From Flavobacterium fryxellicola (lineage in GTDB: Bacteria; Bacteroidota; Bacteroidia; Flavobacteriales; Flavobacteriaceae), in NCBI RefSeq assembly GCF_900143245.1, contig NZ_FRDK01000003.1, forward strand, positions 248,001-312,000: 64,000 nt of DNA, written 5' to 3'. The notes beneath the pieces are model-generated. The model ran no database searches. It was given only the letters and a program-made list of their open reading frames with translations, and was not told where the DNA came from. Below are positions 17,862 to 26,318 of the stretch, piece after piece (position 1 is the first letter of the stretch; each line of letters starts with the position of its first letter). The translations under genes were made by a program, and so were the position numbers.

Positions 17862-18524
17862 TTAGAAATTAGTTAGCGTCTTTAAATCTTGTATGGTTTG
17901 TGTTGGGTTCTCTGCTTTGAAGACAAAGCTTCCTGCAACCAGGACATCTGCTCCAGCTTCTACTAGTTGTTTTGCATTTTTGTTAGTAACACCACCGTCA
18001 ACTTCGATTAAGGTTGTAGCTCCTTTTCTAGTGATTAAAGCTTTTAGCTTTTCAACTTTTGCATAGGTGTTTTCAATAAAGGATTGTCCTCCAAAACCTG
18101 GATTCACACTCATAATACAAACCAGGTCAATATCATTGATTACGTCTTCTAACAGATCAATAGTAGTATGAGGGTTAATTGCTACTCCAGCCTTCATTCC
18201 TTCAGATTTGATCGCTTGTAGCGTTCTGTGAAGATGTGTGCATGCTTCATAGTGTACGCTTAGTATGTTCGCGCCTAAATCAGCAAAAGTTTTGATATAA
18301 CGATCTGGATCTACAATCATTAAATGTACATCGATGGTTTTTTTTGCATGTTTGTTAATCGCTTCCAGAACGGGCATACCATAAGAAATGTTGGGAACAA
18401 AAACGCCGTCCATGATATCAATATGAAACCAATCTGCTTCGCTGTTGTTAATCATTTCGATGTCGCGTTGCAGGTTTCCAAAATCGGCGGCCAGTACGGA
18501 CGGTGCAATAAGTGTATTCTTCAT
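17862..18524 (-). CDS. rpe: Ribulose-phosphate 3-epimerase
   Basis: The 220-residue TIM-barrel protein interconverts ribulose 5-phosphate and xylulose 5-phosphate in the pentose phosphate pathway. The signatures are complete: IAPSVLAADFGNL at the start, the metal-binding WFHIDIMDGVFVPN, the VHLMIVDPDRYI box, MSVNPGFGGQ at the phosphate loop and VDGGVTNKNA near the end. It is a single gene flanked by long spacers; upstream is repeat copy 2. Confidence 0.98.
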   Translation of the reverse strand: MKNTLIAPSVLAADFGNLQRDIEMINNSEADWFHIDIMDGVFVPNISYGMPVLEAINKHAKKTIDVHLMIVDPDRYIKTFADLGANILSVHYEACTHLHRTLQAIKSEGMKAGVAINPHTTIDLLEDVINDIDLVCIMSVNPGFGGQSFIENTYAKVEKLKALITRKGATTLIEVDGGVTNKNAKQLVEAGADVLVAGSFVFKAENPTQTIQDLKTLTNF

Positions 18525-18649
18525 GGTGTTGTTTGTTTAATCTGCAGTTGAAGCAGATTATTAAGTTGTAGTTTTTGCAAAAGTAGTTTTTTTGCATCAA
18601 TTAGCGAAAGTTTTATTGTGAAGACCATTCGTGAATTTACACCTAGGTT

Positions 18650-18753
18650 TTGCGTGAAGGATTGCAGTGGAAATCCTTTTTTATTTTATGTAGCGGTAGC
18701 GGTATAAAATGAAAAAGATTGTAACGTAAAGCCTGGCCCGAAGGGACACGCCC
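18650..18753 (-). repeat. Dispersed hairpin repeat, copy 2 (GGGCGTGTCCC head)
   Basis: Read on the reverse strand, the head GGGCGTGTCCCTTCGGGCC leads into AGGCTTTACG, the left core TTACAATCTTTTTC, a variable hairpin (ATTTTATACCGC / GCGGTA...AAAT), the right core GGATTTCCACTGCAATCC and the tail TTCACGCA. It differs from copy 1 in head and tail but shares the core. Confidence 0.8.
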
Positions 18754-18871
18754 AAATAAATTTCAAAAAAAGCAATTTCAAATATATTTACATTACTCTG
18801 TCCACCGGGCTAGGGGTGAAAAGCAAAACTCCGTAAACCCGAGAGCTTTGTTCGAACTGAACTAGGCTTTA
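18754..18871. other. Spacer between repeat copy 2 and the rpoD terminator
   Basis: The segment ends in AGGCTTTATGG, which is complementary to the TAAAGCCT inside repeat copy 2 (18726-18733). The whole 18726-18871 segment could therefore fold on itself, a large loop of unknown meaning. No coding frame is seen. Confidence 0.35.
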
Positions 18872-18873
18872 TG

Positions 18874-18907
18874 GCAAAAATAAAACCTCGGTAATCAGCC
18901 GAGGTTT
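18874..18907 (-). terminator. Terminator of rpoD
   Basis: AAACCTCGG pairs perfectly with CCGAGGTTT around TAATCAG. The reverse-strand side continues into TTATTTTTGCC. It is ~115 bases beyond the rpoD stop. A second hairpin (AAAAGTCATA/TATGACTTTT, 18968-19001) lies between the two but has no T run. Confidence 0.8.
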
Positions 18908-19023
18908 CAATCATCAATCAAAAAACGAACAGTTAATCAGACCGTCGTTACTTATTCGTCCAAAGCCAAAAGTCATAGTGTTACTTAACGGTATGACTTT
19001 TGACTTTATGACTTGTAGCTATT

Positions 19024-19887
19024 TTATCCTAAATAAGTTTTTAGTATTTTGCTTCTAGAAGTATGTTTTAATCTGCGGATTGCTTTTTCCTTGATTTGGC
19101 GCACGCGCTCCCGAGTTAGGTCGAAAGTTTCTCCAATTTCTTCTAACGTCATTGGATGTTGATCGCCAAGACCAAAGTACAAACGAACTACATCAGCTTC
19201 TCTTGGAGTCAATGTCTCTAAGGAACGCTCAATTTCGGTGCGCAATGATTCGTGGATTAATTCTCTGTCTGGATTTGGAGATTCACCAGAACGTAAAACG
19301 TCATATAGGTTAGAATCTTCTCCTTCTACAAGAGGTGCGTCCATGGATAAGTGACGACCAGAGTTTTTCATAGACTCTTTTACGTCATTTACGGTCATGT
19401 CAAGTTCTTTTGCAATTTCCTCAGCAGATGGTGGACGCTCGTTAGATTGCTCTAATAAGGCATACATTTTGTTGATTTTGTTTATGGAACCAATTTTATT
19501 TAAAGGCAAACGAACGATACGAGATTGCTCAGCTAATGCCTGTAAAATAGATTGACGAATCCACCAAACGGCATACGAGATGAATTTGAAACCACGTGTT
19601 TCATCAAAACGTTGTGCTGCTTTGATTAATCCTAAATTTCCTTCGTTAATTAAATCAGGAAGTGTAAGTCCTTGATTTTGGTATTGTTTTGCTACCGAAA
19701 CAACGAAACGTAAATTAGCTTTTGTCAATTTCTCTAAGGCTTTTTGATCCCCAGCTTTTATCTTTTGTGCTAATTCTACCTCTTCGTCAGCGGTGATAAG
19801 GTCAACTTTTCCAATTTCTTGTAAATATTTGTCTAATGATGCAGTTTCACGATTCGTTACCTGCTTGGTGATTTTAAGTTGTCTCAT
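19024..19887 (-). CDS. rpoD: Primary RNA polymerase sigma factor (RpoD/SigA)
   Basis: The 287-residue protein has regions 1.2, 2, 3 and 4 but no region 1.1 or non-conserved insert, the compact form typical of Bacteroidota. Region 2 contains [13 protein letters not shown] and [13 protein letters not shown]; region 4 contains [25 protein letters not shown], the -35-binding helix-turn-helix. This sigma recognises the TTG/TAnnTTTG promoters seen in this window. The start is preceded by TTGAGGAGACAAAAAC, a Shine-Dalgarno-like AGGAG at normal spacing, which is unusual in this phylum. A terminator lies downstream. Confidence 0.98.
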   Translation of the reverse strand: MRQLKITKQVTNRETASLDKYLQEIGKVDLITADEEVELAQKIKAGDQKALEKLTKANLRFVVSVAKQYQNQGLTLPDLINEGNLGLIKAAQRFDETRGFKFISYAVWWIRQSILQALAEQSRIVRLPLNKIGSINKINKMYALLEQSNERPPSAEEIAKELDMTVNDVKESMKNSGRHLSMDAPLVEGEDSNLYDVLRSGESPNPDRELIHESLRTEIERSLETLTPREADVVRLYFGLGDQHPMTLEEIGETFDLTRERVRQIKEKAIRRLKHTSRSKILKTYLG

Positions 19888-20001
19888 GTTTTTGTCTCCT
19901 CAATTTTTTAAGTGTACAAATAGTTATACGTAGAGAGTTGCAAAAAAGTTACACTATTGTGAATTTTTTTTTTAATTTTAGTATTTCGTGGATCTATATT
20001 T

Positions 20002-20097
20002 GGGCATTACCTGCGGCCTGGGCTATCCGCACTCGCTTTATTGTTCCGCTACGCTGCACAATAAGAGGGCAAACAATTGCTTCTATCCCTAATGCGG
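20002..20097 (+). repeat. Dispersed hairpin repeat, copy 3 (GGGCATTACC head)
   Basis: The head GGGCATTACCTGCGGCC leads into TGGGCTATCCGC, then CACTCGCTTTATTGT, a hairpin (TATTGT...ACAATA around CCGCTACGCTGC) and the tail GCTTCTATCCCTAATGCGG. Head and tail match copy 2; the core hairpin is different. It lies 114 bases upstream of the rpoD start. Confidence 0.8.
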
Positions 20098-20185
20098 TCT
20101 ATTGCTCTAACTATGTTTTGGTTTCAATTTCTTTATAATTTTAAAAATCTAGGTGTACGGATATCTTAGCTGGCAACCAAAATAC

Positions 20186-20812
20186 TTATTTCAAATATCC
20201 TTGTTGTCTAACATTTTTATGATAGGCAACAATATTTTCAGGAATTTCACCATTTATTAGCCAGTTTACGTCTAAGCCATTATGAATAGCAGTTTTCATT
20301 AATAAAGAATTGTTGCCTATTAACACTCCAAGCTTTTCCAAATCTTCTTTGAAATCTAAAAAATAATCGTCGTCAATTGCTTTTATCAAGATCAAAATTT
20401 TAAAAGCTCTTGCAATTACATAGATACACATCGTGTAAGCCTTTGCATAACTTTGGCTTTGGATTCTTTCATTGTTGAGCAGTAGGAGGTGGTTTAGCAT
20501 TTTTATATTCAAACTGATTTCGCCAAACTTGTCTTTAGTGATTTTTACGTGTTCACTTATATCACCGCTAACATAACGGGTGTCTTGAAGTAAATACCCA
20601 ACAGAATAAAACCGCTCCGTAAAATGATTGATTTTATTAAGCATCAATTTTTCAAAGGCAATCCTTTTATCCTCGACCGTTTCTGTATCTACCAGTTCAA
20701 AATGGAGCCTGTTGGCAAGATCTACATCTCTTTTTAGCAGCCTGAAAATTAATTTATCCTTTTCCGCGCTGGGTAACTCTTGTATCGCTTTTTTAAATTC
20801 TTTGGTAAACAT
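20186..20812 (-). CDS. Conserved hypothetical protein (flavobacterial, near pnp)
   Basis: The 208-residue protein has no signal peptide or membrane helix and appears to be all-alpha (TKEFKKAIQELPSAEKDKLI, then regular amphipathic repeats). Motifs such as ERFYSVGYLLQDTR and KMLNHLLLLNNERI suggest a conserved helical protein. I recognise no catalytic residue and assign no function. It is in the same direction as pnp and rpoD but separated from both by more than 150 bases, so it may have its own promoter. Confidence 0.8.
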   Translation of the reverse strand: MFTKEFKKAIQELPSAEKDKLIFRLLKRDVDLANRLHFELVDTETVEDKRIAFEKLMLNKINHFTERFYSVGYLLQDTRYVSGDISEHVKITKDKFGEISLNIKMLNHLLLLNNERIQSQSYAKAYTMCIYVIARAFKILILIKAIDDDYFLDFKEDLEKLGVLIGNNSLLMKTAIHNGLDVNWLINGEIPENIVAYHKNVRQQGYLK

Positions 20813-20912
20813 ATTTTACAAGTTAGAAGTGTAAATATAATAATTTGTGCTCTACTGAAACATTGTATTTTAATTTTTAAAGTAAAATCTCCAGCAAGCG
20901 GCGGCATTATAA

Positions 20913-20952
20913 AAATCGAAAACCCCAATTCAAATACATGAATTGGGGCTTT
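20913..20952 (-). terminator. Terminator of pnp
   Basis: On the reverse strand CCCCAATTCA pairs with TGAATTGGGG and is followed by TTTTCGATTTTT, ~35 bases after the pnp stop. Confidence 0.85.
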
Positions 20953-20985
20953 CTATAAATAAACCTTTAGTAAACTAAGATGTGA

Positions 20986-23127
20986 TTACTCTCTTCTTTC
21001 CTCACGTGGAGGTCTTGGCATAAGTGCTTTTCTAGACACTTTTTCTTTTCTTGTTTTAGGATCCATACCTAAGTATTTCACTTGGAAAACATCGCCCATG
21101 TTCACAACGTCAGAAACATTTTCAGTACGTTCCCATGCAAGCTCAGATACGTGAAGCAATACTTCATTTCCTGGAGCTTCTAGGTATTCTACCACCGCAC
21201 CAAAATCAAGCATTTTGATTACTTTCACTTCATACGACTCATTCATTTGAGGTTTGAAAGTGATGGATTTGATTTTAGCCAATACAGCTTCAATTCCAGC
21301 AGGATCAGTTCCTAAAATTTCGATAACTCCTTCTTCCGTAGTTGGATCTTCATTGATAACAATTGTCGTTCCTGTTGTTTTTTGTAATTCTTGAATCACT
21401 TTTCCACCAGGTCCGATCAATGCGCCAATAAACGCATTAGGAATTCTTCTTGTAATAATTTTTGGAGCGTACGCTTTAACGTCTTCTTTAGGTGATGCTA
21501 AAGTTTCGATTAATTTCCCAAGGATATGCAAACGACCATCACGAGCTTGCGCCAATGCTGCTTCCATAATCTCGTATTTCAATCCATCAATTTTGATGTC
21601 CATTTGACAAGCTGTAATTCCTTCTGCAGTTCCAGTTACTTTAAAATCCATATCGCCTAAGTGATCTTCATCACCAAGAATATCAGACAATACAGCATAA
21701 CGATCTCCATCAGTAATTAATCCCATTGCAATTCCAGAAACGGGACGAATCATTTGGATACCAGCATCCATTAATGCTAATGTTCCAGCACAAACGGTTG
21801 CCATAGAAGAAGAACCGTTAGATTCTAATACTTCAGAAACCACACGGATTGTATAAGGACAATCAGTAGGAATCATGTTTTTCAACGCTCTTTGCGCTAA
21901 GTTTCCGTGACCTACTTCTCTTCTTGAAGTTCCTCTTAAAGGACGAGCTTCACCAGTTGAGAAAGGAGGGAAGTTATAGTGTAAGTAAAAACGCTCTTCT
22001 CCTTGTTGAGATGGAGAATCAATTTGGTTTGCTTCTCTAGAGGTTCCTAAAGTAGCTGTTGCCAAGGCTTGAGTTTCTCCACGAGTAAACAATGCAGATC
22101 CGTGTACCGATGGAAGATAATCTACTTCACACCAGATATCTCTAATTTCTGTAGTTTTTCTTCCGTCTAAACGTGTTCCTAAATCTAGGGTTACGTTCCG
22201 AACTGCTTCTTTGTTAGTTTTGTAAAAATATTTAGAAACTAAATCACCATTTTCAGCTAATTCTTCTTCTGTGAATAATGTTTTTACTTCTTCTTTTACT
22301 TCTGCAAATGCAGCTGTACGCTCTTGTTTAGAAGAACCTTTGCTAGCAATAGCGTAAATTTTATCGTAAGAGGCGTCTTTTACTTTTGTGTAAATAGCTT
22401 CATCTTCTCTTTCTCCTTCGTAAGTACGAGTTTCTTTTTTACCAAAAGCAGCTTGTAAACGCAGTTGAGCAGCAATTTGATTTTTGATGTGTTCGTGAGC
22501 GAACTTAATTGCTTCCAACATTTCTACTTCTGAAATCTCTTTCATTTCACCTTCTACCATGGCAATAGAATCCATAGAGGCGCCAATCATCATATCGATA
22601 TCTGATACTTCTAATTGAGCACGTGATGGGTTGATGATGAATTTTCCGTCAACTCTTCCAACTCTAGCCTCAGAAATTAATGTTTCGAAAGGAATGTCAG
22701 ACAAAGCTAAAGCTGCTGATGCTGCTAAACCTGCTAATGCATCTGGCATTACGTCTTCGTCGTGAGACATCAATTGAATCATCACCTGAACTTCAGCGTG
22801 GTAATCATCTGGGAACAGCGGACGCAATACTCGATCAACTAAACGCATGGTTAATACTTCGTTATCACTTGGACGTGCTTCTCTTTTGAAGAAACCACCA
22901 GGAAAACGTCCTGCTGCAGCAAATTTTTCACGATAATCTACCGTAAGTGGAAGAAAATCGATCCCTGGACTTGCTTTTCTTGAAGATACAACCGTACCTA
23001 AAATAACAGTTTTACCTATTCTTACTACTACAGATCCATCCGCTTGTTTGGCTAAACGACCTGTCTCGATTGTGATGTTTCTGCCATCACCTAAATCGAT
23101 ACTTTCTACAAATAATTGTGGAATCAT
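20986..23127 (-). CDS. pnp: Polyribonucleotide nucleotidyltransferase (PNPase)
   Basis: The 713-residue enzyme degrades RNA 3'-5' using phosphate and can also add tails. It has two RNase PH domains separated by a helical linker. The second contains the [16 protein letters not shown] motif ([24 protein letters not shown]) and the acidic [12 protein letters not shown]. These are followed by a KH domain ([21 protein letters not shown]) and an S1 domain ([19 protein letters not shown]). The C-terminus ends in a short Arg-rich tail. rpsO lies upstream in the same direction (237 bases), the widespread rpsO-pnp order. Confidence 0.98.
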   Translation of the reverse strand: MIPQLFVESIDLGDGRNITIETGRLAKQADGSVVVRIGKTVILGTVVSSRKASPGIDFLPLTVDYREKFAAAGRFPGGFFKREARPSDNEVLTMRLVDRVLRPLFPDDYHAEVQVMIQLMSHDEDVMPDALAGLAASAALALSDIPFETLISEARVGRVDGKFIINPSRAQLEVSDIDMMIGASMDSIAMVEGEMKEISEVEMLEAIKFAHEHIKNQIAAQLRLQAAFGKKETRTYEGEREDEAIYTKVKDASYDKIYAIASKGSSKQERTAAFAEVKEEVKTLFTEEELAENGDLVSKYFYKTNKEAVRNVTLDLGTRLDGRKTTEIRDIWCEVDYLPSVHGSALFTRGETQALATATLGTSREANQIDSPSQQGEERFYLHYNFPPFSTGEARPLRGTSRREVGHGNLAQRALKNMIPTDCPYTIRVVSEVLESNGSSSMATVCAGTLALMDAGIQMIRPVSGIAMGLITDGDRYAVLSDILGDEDHLGDMDFKVTGTAEGITACQMDIKIDGLKYEIMEAALAQARDGRLHILGKLIETLASPKEDVKAYAPKIITRRIPNAFIGALIGPGGKVIQELQKTTGTTIVINEDPTTEEGVIEILGTDPAGIEAVLAKIKSITFKPQMNESYEVKVIKMLDFGAVVEYLEAPGNEVLLHVSELAWERTENVSDVVNMGDVFQVKYLGMDPKTRKEKVSRKALMPRPPREERRE

Positions 23128-23324
23128 AAATTTAATTTATTAGTTAAACATGGGTTCTAGTTGTGTTGTAGTTGTTGTTTTGCGTAGTTAATGCCTAAAA
23201 CCCAATGAAAAACCAAACTTTTTTTTATTTGTCATTTACGAAATGGTAAAGACTTTGTGGAGGAGTATTGATTCTAATCCCTTTTGTGTCAGGATCGAAA
23301 TAGAATTTTTAGACTCTAAATTAT

Positions 23325-23357
23325 AAAATAAAAAAGAGGCACTTTCGCACCTCTTTT
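23325..23357 (-). terminator. Terminator of rpsO
   Basis: On the reverse strand AAAAGAGGTG pairs with TGCCTCTTTT (two wobbles) around CGAAAG and is followed by TTTATTTTATAA. It would separate rpsO from pnp transcripts unless read through. Confidence 0.8.
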
Positions 23358-23364
23358 CTATTGA

Positions 23365-23631
23365 TTATTTTCTGATATTCAATACTTTGATAATTTCACG
23401 GTATCTGTTGATTTCTGTTTTCTTCAAGTAATCCAACAAAGACCTTCTTTTACCTACTAGCAATACTAATGAACGCTCTGTATTGTAATCGTGACGATTT
23501 TTTTTCAAGTGCTCCGTTAAATGGCTAATTCTGAAAGTGAACAAAGCAATTTGAGCTTCTGATTTTCCAGTGTTTGTTTTTTCTCCGTGTTTAGCGAAGA
23601 TTTCTTCTTTAATCTCTTTAGTTAAATACAT
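23365..23631 (-). CDS. rpsO: 30S ribosomal protein S15
   Basis: The 88-residue protein is a full-length S15, a primary 16S rRNA binder. The motifs GKSEAQIALFTFRISHLTEHL, HDYNTERSLVLLVGKRR and LLDYLK are diagnostic. The ~60-base leader between the putative -10-like TACTTTTG (23695-23688) and the ATG contains the perfect palindrome ATGTATGTCATACAT (23656-23670), a possible regulatory hairpin. Confidence 0.99.
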   Translation of the reverse strand: MYLTKEIKEEIFAKHGEKTNTGKSEAQIALFTFRISHLTEHLKKNRHDYNTERSLVLLVGKRRSLLDYLKKTEINRYREIIKVLNIRK

Positions 23632-23655
23632 TCCAATATTTGTTTAATGATTTTT

Positions 23656-23670
23656 ATGTATGTCATACAT
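23656..23670 (-). promoter_or_regulatory. Palindrome in the rpsO leader
   Basis: ATGTATG-T-CATACAT is a perfect 7+7 inverted repeat ~25 bases before the rpsO ATG. S15 autoregulates through leader structures in several phyla; whether this is one is inference. Confidence 0.4.
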
Positions 23671-23765
23671 CTATTGTACGACGGGTGCAAAAGTACCATT
23701 TATTTTCTAAATCTAAAATTAAACTTTGATAAACTTTTAAAAACTTTATTCTCAAGTATTTAATA

Positions 23766-24734
23766 TTATATTGCTTTAACTGTAATGGGCAATGAGTATA
23801 GAAATCGAACAGGAATTCCCCTTATTTTGCCGGGAATCCAATTTTTGGCCTCCCTTATAACCCGCAAAGCCTCAGAACCCGTTCCAAAACCTAGATCACG
23901 TAGTACCTTAGGCTCTACTAGTTTTCCATCTTTATCCACAACAAAAGTCAAATAAATTTTGCCAATATGACCTTGTTTTTTTGGTGTTTTAAAGTTTCTA
24001 CCCACGTATTTATAAAAATCATTTATTCCATTTTTAGGAGCTGCTTTTTGGCTTACTTCGGTATAACTATATTGGGTGTTATTTTTATCGGTACTGGTTC
24101 CCGTGATCAATTTACCATTTTCGTATTCTTCAATAAATGTAATTTTTGGATGGGAAGAATTTCCTTTCCAAACTCCATGTCTAAATCCATTCTTGATTTC
24201 TCCTTTCTCATAGAGTGTATCTTTTTCGGTATTACCTTTATTATAATTTTCAATTAATGCATCATATTTTCCACTGCCATCAATAACTTGCTGTAATTTA
24301 TTTGTATCCCAATACTGCATCAGCTTTTCAGTGCTTTCCATTTTTACTTTGTCAAATGTAAAATCTTTTTCAAATTGCATTACTCCGTTTTCATACCATT
24401 GAAATTGTTTTCCTTCTAAACGGGAATCAACATAATTTGAAATTTGCTTTTTATTGCCATTTTCATAATATGACACCGCAGTTCCATCTAATATTATCCT
24501 GTCTCGGTCTTTGGTTGTTCCCGTTAATGCCACTTTACCAGATTTGTAGTAATCTGAAAATTTATACTCTTTTTTAGGTAGGTAGTATTCTTTTACCGAT
24601 CTTATGAATTTGTAATTAAATTCTTCACCAATATTGCCTAAAGAGTCAATATAGAATGCGGCATCTTTATTGTCTTGCGCAAAGGAAGGAGTTAAAAGTA
24701 ATAAAAGGAGCAAAGTAAAAAAGTAATATTTCAT
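23766..24734 (-). CDS. Secreted MORN-like protein with C-terminal TonB domain
   Basis: The 322-residue protein has a signal peptide (YYFFTLLLLLLLTPSFAQ). Residues ~60-220 are repeats of YYxNGxxK type (DYYKSGKVALTG, SYYENGNKKQIS, QWYENGVMQFEKD, YEKGEIKNGFRHG), like bacterial MORN/antitoxin-type repeats. The last ~85 residues are a TonB C-terminal domain (GKIYLTFVVDKDGKLVEPKV, ALRVIREAKNWIPGKIRG). It lacks the TonB membrane anchor, so it is probably a periplasmic protein using the fold for binding and not an energy transducer. It is a single gene. Confidence 0.88.
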   Translation of the reverse strand: MKYYFFTLLLLLLLTPSFAQDNKDAAFYIDSLGNIGEEFNYKFIRSVKEYYLPKKEYKFSDYYKSGKVALTGTTKDRDRIILDGTAVSYYENGNKKQISNYVDSRLEGKQFQWYENGVMQFEKDFTFDKVKMESTEKLMQYWDTNKLQQVIDGSGKYDALIENYNKGNTEKDTLYEKGEIKNGFRHGVWKGNSSHPKITFIEEYENGKLITGTSTDKNNTQYSYTEVSQKAAPKNGINDFYKYVGRNFKTPKKQGHIGKIYLTFVVDKDGKLVEPKVLRDLGFGTGSEALRVIREAKNWIPGKIRGIPVRFLYSLPITVKAI

Positions 24735-24771
24735 ATTAGGATGGTTGTACTGATGTTTAATACCAATAGTT

Positions 24772-25227
24772 TTAATACAATTTCGCTATTGTCGCACAAA
24801 CAAATTCTAAGAATAATTCATCCTCTTTAGTAAATGGATCTAGTACATGACTGTCAATATCTATTTGCCCTATGTTTTCGCCATTTACAAATAGAGGGAC
24901 AACAATTTCAGATTTTACGGTAAAACTACAAGCAATATAATTGTCTTGTGCAGCAACATCAGGCACGATAAAGTTCTCATTTGAAACTGCCACTTGTCCG
25001 CAAATTCCTTTTCCAAAAGGAATTACAGTATGATCCGTTTCGGCTCCTACATAAGGGCCTAAATGTAGCGTTTTCGCTTGGTGATTGGCAAAATAAAATC
25101 CAACCCAGTTGTAGTACGAGATGGAGTCGCTAAGCAATTGACAAATTGACAATAGTTTTTCGTCTCTCGATTGTGTTGTATTCAATGTTATTTCGGTTAC
25201 TTTTGGATGTAATTCTTGAAATGTCAT
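24772..25227 (-). CDS. GAF domain protein, free methionine-(R)-sulfoxide reductase type
   Basis: The 151-residue protein is one GAF domain. Cys76 (GKGICGQVA) and Cys100 (NYIACSFTVKSEIVVPL) have the same spacing (24) as Cys94 and Cys118 of E. coli fRMsr (YebR/MsrC), and IDIDS matches the family. The position of E. coli Cys84 is His66 here, so one resolving cysteine is missing. The enzyme should reduce free Met-R-sulfoxide in the cytoplasm. It is divergent from xrtF with a 74-base gap. Confidence 0.88.
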   Translation of the reverse strand: MTFQELHPKVTEITLNTTQSRDEKLLSICQLLSDSISYYNWVGFYFANHQAKTLHLGPYVGAETDHTVIPFGKGICGQVAVSNENFIVPDVAAQDNYIACSFTVKSEIVVPLFVNGENIGQIDIDSHVLDPFTKEDELFLEFVCATIAKLY

Positions 25228-25301
25228 GGTTTTATGTTTATTTCTACAAAAGTATTAAAGCCAGTTTTAAAATTTGTATAAATTTGTTAAAAAAATAGAC
25301 G

Positions 25302-25847
25302 TTGAAAAAATATTTAATTCTGTACAAACCTTTTTTGCTTTTTCTGGCAGTCTTTTTTTTGACTTACATCGTTCTTACCTTTTTGTATCAAAACTATTTG
25401 AATAGTTTTGAGGAAAATAAAACGGATTCCATAACAAAAATGGTAGGTAAAAATACAGAACAAGTACTATTGTTGTTTGTTGATGATGCGGCAATTGAAG
25501 AGAGTACGGCGCACCCTTACATGAAGCTGTTTTATAACACTAAGTATGTAGCGCGAATTGTTGAAGGCTGTAATGCAGTTAGTGTGATAATTTTATTCCT
25601 TTCATTTGTGATTGCTTTTTCAGGAAAGCTTATAACGACAGTGCTTTATATAATTGGCGGAAGCCTGGTTATTTATCTATTAAATGTTTTGAGGATAGCG
25701 GCTTTAAGTGCGCTTATTTTTTATTTTCCAAAACAGGAGGCATTATTGCATGAAGTTCTTTTTCCATTGTATATTTATGGTGTGGTATTTATTTTATGGT
25801 TGATTTGGGTTCGTAAATTTTCACGATATGCTTCAAACGGTAATTAA
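25302..25847 (+). CDS. xrtF: Exosortase family protein XrtF
   Basis: The 181-residue protein has about five membrane helices and the exosortase/archaeosortase catalytic residues: Cys90 in VEGCNAVSV, Arg131 in NVLRIAAL and His150 in LLHEVLFPLY. The family members cleave C-terminal sorting signals at the inner membrane and transfer the protein to another anchor. XrtF is the Bacteroidota form; its natural substrate is, to my knowledge, not established. The start is a TTG, supported by KKYLILYKP right at the first helix. It overlaps the next gene by 20 bases, so the two are translationally coupled. Confidence 0.93.
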   Translation: MKKYLILYKPFLLFLAVFFLTYIVLTFLYQNYLNSFEENKTDSITKMVGKNTEQVLLLFVDDAAIEESTAHPYMKLFYNTKYVARIVEGCNAVSVIILFLSFVIAFSGKLITTVLYIIGGSLVIYLLNVLRIAALSALIFYFPKQEALLHEVLFPLYIYGVVFILWLIWVRKFSRYASNGN

Positions 25848-26271
25848 AAATAAAGTTCGACTGATGCAACTCCTTTTTTTGGTGTTGTTGCTAATACTAA
25901 TCCGTGCTTTTGAAAACCAGTTGTTTTATGATCCTTTTTTGGATTTTTTTAAAAAAGATTTTACTAGCCTGAGATTGCCAGCTCTAAACTCCTTTTCTTT
26001 ATTTTTAAGCTTGCTTCTGCGATATACTTTAAATACTTCTATATCACTCGGTATTATTTACGTGCTTTTTAAAGAGCCAGCTATGGTGAAATTTGCTTTT
26101 GTCTTGTATTATTTTTTCTTTCTGATCTTGATAGTTGCTTTTTTCTACATTGTTTACTTCACTAGTGAAAATCACAACTGGATTCTTTTTTATATTCGTC
26201 GTTTTTTAATTCAGCCTATTTTTCTGTTGTTATTCGTTCCTGGATTTTATTACCAAAAGCAACATCAATAG
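25828..26271 (+). CDS. Exosortase F system-associated membrane protein
   Basis: The 147-residue protein has about four membrane helices (LLFLVLLLILIRAFE, SLFLSLLLRYTLNTS, FVLYYFFFLILIVAFFYI, LIQPIFLLLFVPGFYY). The pattern RAFENQLFYDPFLDFFK followed by RYTLN matches the small protein always found beside XrtF (exosortase F system-associated). The first 20 bases overlap the end of xrtF. It is probably a structural partner of the sortase. No sorted substrate with an LPXTG- or PEP-CTERM-like end is found in this window. Confidence 0.9.
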   Translation: MLQTVIKNKVRLMQLLFLVLLLILIRAFENQLFYDPFLDFFKKDFTSLRLPALNSFSLFLSLLLRYTLNTSISLGIIYVLFKEPAMVKFAFVLYYFFFLILIVAFFYIVYFTSENHNWILFYIRRFLIQPIFLLLFVPGFYYQKQHQ

Positions 26272-26318
26272 TTTTTTTTGCGTATCTTTAATTTACTAAC
26301 TATCAATATTGTAAAGGC

